Shown here: piece by piece, positions 5,773 through 9,326 of the stretch | Layout of the letters: each line of letters begins with the position of its first letter | Position numbering within the stretch: position 1 is the first letter of the stretch | Source of the DNA: CAZTDD01 sp964612675 | GTDB lineage: Bacteria > Hinthialibacterota > Hinthialibacteria > Hinthialibacterales > JAKPRU01 | Direction of reading: 5' to 3' | NCBI GenBank assembly: GCA_964612675.1 | Contig: CAZTDD010000179.1 | Coordinates: forward strand, 1 to 9,326 | DNA: 9,326 bases | Made by a program: the position numbers and the translations under genes | Notes under the pieces: generated by a model | Databases searched by the model: none | What the model saw: the letters and a program-made list of their open reading frames with translations, nothing else | Told to the model about the DNA's origin: nothing

Positions 5773-7323
5773 CTACTCTTGGTCCCCCGAGTCATCCTCG
5801 ATCCGGTCTCCCGCCAAGGAATTGGATCGCTGGGTAATCAATCCCAGATAGTACTCGACCTGCCCTTTCCATAGCGTCTGAGGATACTTCTCCAGAAACG
5901 CTTCAAACTCGTTGCGGCTCTCCTCGAAGTTCCGAAGCTCATACAAACACTGTGCTCGAAACAATGTCGCCAGTTCTTGCGTCTCCGGCATCTGTTCGAC
6001 ACCGGCCGCCTCGGTATACCCGCGAATCGCGGGTCTGTATTGCGATTTCAGGTGAAGGAGACGTGCGAAGTTGATCGTTCGATACGGTTCCATGTACGTG
6101 GCCACATAGGCGAGATGCTTATTGTCTCGAAACGAATCCAATACCTGGAACGGATAGATCGCCATTGCTGGGCTGATCTCACGGTAGGTATAGCTGCCAT
6201 TCGGTAAAGCGACCAGGTATTGATAGAGATGGTCATTGGCGGCATCCATATCTTCGTAAAGGCGAGGACTGAGCGGCAAACGGTCTGCAAATTGTTGGAG
6301 GAATTTCATGCGCGGATACACCGCCTGTGCTTCCGTCGGCCAATGCCGAACGAGTGCGTGTTTGATAAACTTGCTCAATCCGTCCGCGTAAGGCGGATAC
6401 CGATTCAATGCGAGGGGATCCCGGCGCGCGTGAAACAAATCCAGCGGCTCTCCATCCGATGTCCGAAAAACAATCCCGTTATAGGGATCGCATAGCACAG
6501 GAACATCGCCGGGGAATATCTGACAGATCGTGTGAGGCGAACTTTTTCGTTCTTTATCGAATAAATGAACCATAAAGCCGGGGATACCCTTTTGACGGGC
6601 AACCGCCAGCATCGCCCAACACATCCTGTCCGCCACCCCATACCCTCGGGCCATGATAATGAGCGGCAGAGCGTTGTGGGCATGAGGTTCAAACGGAGCG
6701 ATCATCCGGCGGGTCCAATCGACAAGAGCGTCCGCTTGCTGAACTCCCGAAGGCACACCGTCCAGAACGCCTTCCGCAATACAGCGATAAACAAACGCAC
6801 GGGCAATATATTGAGCGTCCTCCGTATCGAATTCGGTACGGTATAAGTCTTCAGTGGTCAGGCTGATTTCGCTGATTCTCGCCTGGACAAGGTCGCTGGA
6901 AATCCCGTCGAGTATAGCCGGTTTCGCCGCAGAGGCCCGTTCAAGAAGCCGACCGGCATTGTCGGTATCGCTGAAATACGCAGCGAGCAAACCGAGGATA
7001 TACAGCTGCTCCGCGGGCCGCTCGGCGGCGATATCGATGTCGGCGAGACGCTGCTCGGCCTGCTCGAGGGCGCCCCGGCGAAGCAGTTCGGGGAGCTCCA
7101 TCCATTCCTCGGGCACAGCCCATTCCGGCTGGGGAACCGCTTCGGTTACGGTTTGCGGTTCCGGTGCGCTGTCTTTCGCCCGGTCCTCGGATGAGCGAGG
7201 AAGAAGACTGTAGACGACGACGCAAAGGATAAGTACACCAAGAACGCAGTAAAAAACCTTCTCGCCGAACGAAAGCGATTCCGACGCCGAAGAGGATTTG
7301 CTGTTCTCCTTGTTATCGACCAT
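5773..7323 (-). CDS. membrane-anchored transglutaminase-like protein with TPR-like tail (paralogue 1)
   Basis: A 516-residue protein and the first gene of the leftward operon. It has a Ser-rich cytoplasmic N-terminus (1-20), a single anchor (about 22-41, KVFYCVLGVLILCVVVYSLL), a Pro/Glu-rich linker (51-75) and helical repeats (about 75-205, including YRCIAEGVLDGVPSG). The core resembles a transglutaminase fold: ARGYGVADRMCWAMLAVARQ (Cys235), HTICQIFPG (His264) and LCDPYNGIV (Asp279). A second region (about 305-410) is conserved in the paralogue: PPYADGLSKF, YPRMKFLQQ and the AIYPF motif. TPR-like helices follow (about 420-497, FRAQCLYELRNFEESR), ending in an acidic tail. The start ATG at 7323 has no visible Shine-Dalgarno sequence, and a candidate promoter lies only about 12-40 nt upstream. 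Planctomycete proteins with a similar 'GRG..D..W..L.ARQ.G' motif are known to me, but often without the catalytic Cys; here all three triad residues are present. The function is unassigned. Confidence 0.8.
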   Translation of the reverse strand: MVDNKENSKSSSASESLSFGEKVFYCVLGVLILCVVVYSLLPRSSEDRAKDSAPEPQTVTEAVPQPEWAVPEEWMELPELLRRGALEQAEQRLADIDIAAERPAEQLYILGLLAAYFSDTDNAGRLLERASAAKPAILDGISSDLVQARISEISLTTEDLYRTEFDTEDAQYIARAFVYRCIAEGVLDGVPSGVQQADALVDWTRRMIAPFEPHAHNALPLIIMARGYGVADRMCWAMLAVARQKGIPGFMVHLFDKERKSSPHTICQIFPGDVPVLCDPYNGIVFRTSDGEPLDLFHARRDPLALNRYPPYADGLSKFIKHALVRHWPTEAQAVYPRMKFLQQFADRLPLSPRLYEDMDAANDHLYQYLVALPNGSYTYREISPAMAIYPFQVLDSFRDNKHLAYVATYMEPYRTINFARLLHLKSQYRPAIRGYTEAAGVEQMPETQELATLFRAQCLYELRNFEESRNEFEAFLEKYPQTLWKGQVEYYLGLITQRSNSLAGDRIEDDSGDQE

Positions 7324-7335
7324 AGTGAGGTGGAG

Positions 7336-7362
7336 TCTCTAATCCAACGCGAACTCTGTCAA
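7336..7362 (-). promoter_or_regulatory. candidate sigma-70 promoter for the transglutaminase-like operon
   Basis: The minus strand carries a perfect -35 TTGACA (7362-7357), a 15-nt spacer and a poor -10 TAGAGA (7341-7336). Only 12 nt separate this -10 from the ATG at 7323, so a transcript would have a leader of about five nt or less, consistent with the missing Shine-Dalgarno site. The spacer is shorter than the usual 17 nt, which keeps confidence low. Confidence 0.3.
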
Positions 7363-7423
7363 GGAACGCGTGCGAGTACGGACGACTCTTCAATACTCGT
7401 CTCATTTCGGGGCAAAGCCGCCT

Positions 7424-7452
7424 GTGACGATTCTGCTCTCCACTGTTATGCT
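7424..7452 (+). promoter_or_regulatory. candidate promoter for the CotH/lamin-tail gene
   Basis: GTGACG (7424-7429; four of six match TTGACA), a 17-nt spacer and the extended -10 TGTTATGCT (TATGCT at 7447-7452) lie about 70 nt upstream of the ATG at 7520. With the opposing candidate promoter, this would make 7324-7519 a divergent regulatory region. Confidence 0.3.
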
Positions 7453-7519
7453 TTTTGAGACACTGCTCGGATCGATGAACGTAACGAGCCGAATTATCGA
7501 GAAGCAACGGGGTTTCTCT

Positions 7520-9322
7520 ATGCGATTATCCTTAGTATCTACCTTGTGCGCCTTCATCTTCATACTTCTCCCGCTGTCCGCCTGGAGCGAACCCGCTCTG
7601 GTGATTAACGAGCTGCTTGCTTCGTCCGACCGCGATCCAGTGGACGACACACCGCGAGACTGGATCGAGATCTATAACCCAACCGATCAGTCGGTCGATC
7701 TCACGGGCTACATCCTTACCGACGATGCAATGGGGGGCAGCCAGTGGATATTCCCGCCGGCGGAAATCTCCCCCCAGGGACACTTCTTGGTCTGGGCGAG
7801 TACAAAAGACCGTCGGATTGGTGATGAACTGCACACCAATTTCGCTTTGAGCCGCACGGGTGAATCCATCGGCCTCCGCGATTCCGAGGGGAATCCGATC
7901 GATAGCGTCTATTTTGGAAGACAACGGGCCGGTATCTCATACGGCCGTCAACCTGACGGTAGCGATAACTGGTACTACTTCGATGAACCCACGCCTGGAT
8001 ACAGCAACTCGACATTCGCATTTCTGGGATATGCCGCCAGGCCGGTCTTTTCCACCCCGCCCGGTATCTATCAGCAGTCCGTCGTTGTCGAAATCGACTC
8101 TGCTGGAGAGGGAACCACCTTAACCTATACCTTGGACGGATCGGAACCCACAAAGGAAAGTAACGTATACACAGACCCCCTATCCGTCCGGCAAACCACA
8201 CCTGTTCGGGTGCGTGCATTCGCGCCGGACCATTTGCCAAGCGACATACTCACCGGAACGTGGCTCATCCGCGAGGAGATCCATCTGCCGGTTCTCTCGC
8301 TGGTAACCGACCCCCAGCACCTCTGGAACCGTCGAACGGGAATTTACGAGAACTCGACACAGCACGGCCGTGCGTGGGAGCGCCCGGCATCCGTGGAGTT
8401 TTTCAAAAGAGACGGCACACGAATGTTCGGTGTGGATGCAGGGCTTCGGATTCACGGCGGCGCGTCCCGCACTCGCTCGCCGAAACGATCTTTTCGACTG
8501 TATTTCCGAGGCGAGTACGGTCCAAGGAAACTCGAAGCGCCTCTTTTCCCGGATACCGATGTGGAATCGTTCGACCGGTTGGTTCTGCGCGGCGGTTTCA
8601 ACGATACCTGGACGTACGACAAAGCGATGCAGCGCGAGACGGCGATTTATGTGAGCGACCAGGTCGTCCGCGATCTCCATAACGACATGGGGTTCGTAGC
8701 GCCGCACGGCATTTACGCCCAGCTCTACCTGAATGGCGAATATTGGGGCTTGTATAACCCCTGTGACCGTATCGACACGGATTTCCTGGCTTCGTACTAT
8801 CGCTTCGACGACTGGGACATCATCTCAGACGATGAAGTGAAAGAAGGAGACGCTGGTGCGTGGAACGATTTACTGAGTCTTGTACGTCGTTCAAACTTGA
8901 GAGACCCCGAACATTATGCGGAAGTCGAGTCGAGGGTGGATATCAACCAGATGATTTCCTATTACGTCCTGAATATCTGGGTCCAGAACTACGATTGGCC
9001 GCATCATAATTGGTACGCTGCCAGGGAACGTCTTCCGCACGGTCTCTGGAGATTCTTCTTGTGGGATGTGGAATACTCTTTCGGTTCGGGAATCAAAGGC
9101 TACCAGATCCGGCAAAACACATTCGAAACGGCACGGAATTCCGGCAAAGGCTCATTGGGCACACTATTCGACGAATTGCTTCATAATCGAGAATTCAAAG
9201 CCCATTTCCTTTCCGAATTGGAGCGATACTTGGCGACAACTTTGTCGGAAGAACATGTCCTGAATCGCTTGAACACCGATTTTCGCGAGATCCCCAACCA
9301 TCATAATTACACTAAGAATTAG
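7520..9322 (+). CDS. secreted lamin-tail / chitobiase-C-like / CotH kinase-like protein, probably C-terminally truncated
   Basis: A 600-residue product from the ATG at 7520, chosen because it opens a clear signal peptide (MRLSLVSTLC, hydrophobic core, then LPLSAWS with likely cleavage before EP); an in-frame GTG at 7370 would bury it. Residues about 24-165 form a lamin-tail domain (LVINELLASS, RDWIEIYNPTDQSVDLTGY, WIFP, HTNFALSRTGESIGL). Residues about 174-247 resemble the chitobiase/beta-hexosaminidase C-terminal domain (PVFSTPPGIY, YTLDGSEPT, VRVRAFA). Residues about 305-585 form a CotH kinase-like domain: GLRIHGGASRTRSPKRSFRL, LRGGFND, QLYLNGEYWGLYNPCDRID, NYDWPHHNWY (Asp492, Asn497) and FFLWDVEYSFG (Asp516, with Glu518 at the second acidic position). 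CotH proteins phosphorylate other proteins in Bacillus spores; the role in large secreted multidomain proteins like this one is unsettled. The frame ends in IPNHHNYTKN, unlike the helical continuation expected after HVLNRLNTDFRE. Confidence 0.85.
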   Translation: MRLSLVSTLCAFIFILLPLSAWSEPALVINELLASSDRDPVDDTPRDWIEIYNPTDQSVDLTGYILTDDAMGGSQWIFPPAEISPQGHFLVWASTKDRRIGDELHTNFALSRTGESIGLRDSEGNPIDSVYFGRQRAGISYGRQPDGSDNWYYFDEPTPGYSNSTFAFLGYAARPVFSTPPGIYQQSVVVEIDSAGEGTTLTYTLDGSEPTKESNVYTDPLSVRQTTPVRVRAFAPDHLPSDILTGTWLIREEIHLPVLSLVTDPQHLWNRRTGIYENSTQHGRAWERPASVEFFKRDGTRMFGVDAGLRIHGGASRTRSPKRSFRLYFRGEYGPRKLEAPLFPDTDVESFDRLVLRGGFNDTWTYDKAMQRETAIYVSDQVVRDLHNDMGFVAPHGIYAQLYLNGEYWGLYNPCDRIDTDFLASYYRFDDWDIISDDEVKEGDAGAWNDLLSLVRRSNLRDPEHYAEVESRVDINQMISYYVLNIWVQNYDWPHHNWYAARERLPHGLWRFFLWDVEYSFGSGIKGYQIRQNTFETARNSGKGSLGTLFDELLHNREFKAHFLSELERYLATTLSEEHVLNRLNTDFREIPNHHNYTKN

Positions 9323-9326
9323 CCGG

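Noticed and set aside
7370..7519. A 50-residue N-terminal extension of the CotH-like protein from GTG 7370
   Set aside because: It would place the signal peptide inside the protein and overlaps the candidate promoter.
1..9326. CRISPR arrays, tRNA, rRNA or riboswitches
   Set aside because: No regularly spaced direct repeats, no cloverleaf-like segments and no known aptamer consensus were seen; nearly all of the window is accounted for by protein-coding genes.

Overview
The window (about 54% G+C by eye, unevenly distributed) looks like chromosomal DNA from a free-living or environmental bacterium of the PVC / Planctomycetota / Hydrogenedentota kind. This is inferred from gene content only: a cysteine-cluster Gfo/Idh/MocA oxidoreductase, a secreted lamin-tail plus chitobiase-C plus CotH protein, and transglutaminase-like membrane proteins. 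No rRNA or other taxonomic marker is present, so the assignment is tentative.

Left end (1-850): a decayed accessory patch. The first 51 bases may be the 3' end of a plus-strand gene. A minus-strand small gene (56-430) with a very strong Shine-Dalgarno site joins an antitoxin-like N-terminal half in frame to the C-terminal half of a DUF2442-type protein. Directly upstream of it lies a frameshifted, truncated fragment of an IS1634/IS4-like transposase (485-708).

Middle (852-3215, plus strand): a complete YggS/PLP-homeostasis gene (852-1538). A 411-bp gene-free spacer follows, holding two inverted copies of a G/C-skewed palindromic repeat. Next is a complete Gfo/Idh/MocA family oxidoreductase with an unusual cysteine cluster (1950-3215).

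Right-centre (3236-7323, minus strand): a compact three-gene operon transcribed leftwards, converging on the oxidoreductase. It encodes two tandem paralogous single-pass membrane proteins, each with a transglutaminase-like Cys-His-Asp triad and a C-terminal helical/TPR-like tail (5773-7323 and 4233-5768, 4 nt apart). The third gene, 16 nt further on, encodes a multi-pass flippase-like/LPG-synthase-TM protein (3236-4216). This operon is the best candidate in the window for an undescribed system, perhaps an envelope or lipid-linked polymer modification module; that function is inference.

Right end (7520-9322, plus strand): divergently transcribed from the operon across a 196-bp intergenic region with candidate promoters in both directions. 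It encodes a secreted protein with a signal peptide, a lamin-tail domain, a chitobiase-C-like domain and a CotH kinase-like domain. It stops abruptly after an A/T-rich non-homologous tail, suggesting truncation by an insertion or frameshift near 9290.
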